NCBI GenBank assembly: GCA_027365715.1 | Contig: DAHXLZ010000316.1 | Coordinates: 1 to 6,785, forward strand | DNA length: 6,785 nucleotides | Direction: 5' to 3' | Source: Methanomassiliicoccales archaeon | GTDB lineage: Archaea; Thermoplasmatota; Thermoplasmata; Sysuiplasmatales; Sysuiplasmataceae | In this document: in pieces, positions 6,698-6,785 of the stretch | How positions within the stretch are numbered: position 1 is the first letter of the stretch | Layout: each line of letters opens with the position of its first letter | The notes under the pieces: model-generated | What the model saw: only the letters and a program-made list of their open reading frames with translations | What the model was told of the DNA's origin: nothing | Databases searched by the model: none | Position numbers and translations under genes: made by a program

Positions 6698-6715
6698 CTT
6701 ATAAGTGTTATAAAG
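6698..6715. promoter_or_regulatory. Paired TTATAA boxes, possible divergent promoter
   Basis: Two TTATAA hexamers at 6699-6704 and 6708-6713 are 9 bp apart. The first is inside the perfect palindrome CTTATAAG. Read on the minus strand, TTTATAAC and CTTATAAG resemble archaeal TATA boxes and would start transcription near 6675-6685, giving the methyltransferase a leader of about 165 bases. Read on the plus strand they would start a transcript near 6735-6740, just before ATG 6744. Confidence 0.4.
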
Positions 6716-6749
6716 ACACGGTTGCGGCTTGTTTCGGTTGCAGATGCGG

Positions 6750-6768
6750 GATGGAACACGGTTCCATC
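6750..6768. repeat. Perfect inverted repeat, 8-bp arms with a 3-bp spacer
   Basis: The sequence reads GATGGAAC, then ACG, then GTTCCATC, an exact palindrome with a 3-bp centre. It lies about 35 bp from the paired TTATAA boxes on the right-edge side. The size and symmetry fit an operator for a dimeric regulator, or a short RNA hairpin; with a 3-base loop the operator reading is at least as likely. Confidence 0.6.
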
Positions 6769-6785
6769 ACGATAAACAGCTTGCT

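Larger units (their letters stand above)
6514..6785. other. Intergenic region upstream of the methyltransferase, no confident gene
   Basis: This 272-bp stretch to the right edge has no gene I can support. It contains an AT-rich AAATAAGTATT (minus strand, about 6543-6553) that could be the nearest methyltransferase promoter, a T6 run at 6613-6618, two TTATAA boxes and a perfect inverted repeat. A GTG-initiated frame on the minus strand (6674-6408) crosses into the methyltransferase in another frame and is doubtful. Short open frames from ATG 6744 and ATG 6751 on the plus strand reach the edge but are too short to judge. Confidence 0.5.

Overview
The window looks like a piece of an archaeal chromosome, most likely a euryarchaeon close to the Thermoplasmata. 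The evidence is a stand-alone ATP-pyrophosphatase subunit of GMP synthase (in archaea the glutaminase and synthetase are often separate proteins), a small protein made only of the Lrp/AsnC effector-binding (RAM) domain, and AT-rich boxes resembling archaeal TATA elements about 30-40 bp before several start codons, some of these starts also having Shine-Dalgarno-like sequences. Base composition is balanced and similar throughout. I see no rRNA, tRNA, CRISPR array, insertion sequence or phage gene. The taxonomic placement is an inference from gene content.

Left third (1-2118, minus strand): one long reading frame of at least 706 codons that runs off the left edge without a stop. It is a soluble protein that appears to be built from about five consecutive GAF-like sensory domains; its output domain lies outside the window. 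A 254-bp intergenic region separates it from genes running the other way.

Middle (2373-3297, plus strand): a possible small basic protein of 76 residues whose stop codon lies one base before the start of a 230-residue HAD-fold protein. The HAD protein keeps the family architecture but has lost the catalytic aspartate of motif I and altered the other motifs, so it is probably a non-catalytic or divergent member. It ends tail to tail with guaAb, with two bases between the stop codons.

Right half (3300-6513, minus strand), in order of transcription: a class beta DNA methyltransferase with an unusual C-terminal extension of about 228 residues and no restriction enzyme beside it; a 77-residue RAM-domain protein; a 115-residue three-helix membrane protein; and guaAb. 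The genes are 33, 29 and 65 bp apart (using the ATG at 4923 for the RAM-domain gene), so they could be co-transcribed, but AT-rich boxes before each suggest internal promoters too. No single pathway unites them: guaAb is nucleotide biosynthesis, the RAM protein is probably small-molecule sensing, the methyltransferase is DNA modification, and the membrane protein is of unknown function.

Right edge (6514-6785): non-coding as far as I can tell, with two TTATAA boxes and a perfect 8+3+8 inverted repeat, which looks like a divergent promoter with a possible operator. Most genes here are recognisable family members; the less ordinary items are the multi-GAF sensor, the HAD protein lacking its nucleophile, the methyltransferase tail and the right-edge regulatory cluster. 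I did not find a clear new multi-gene system.
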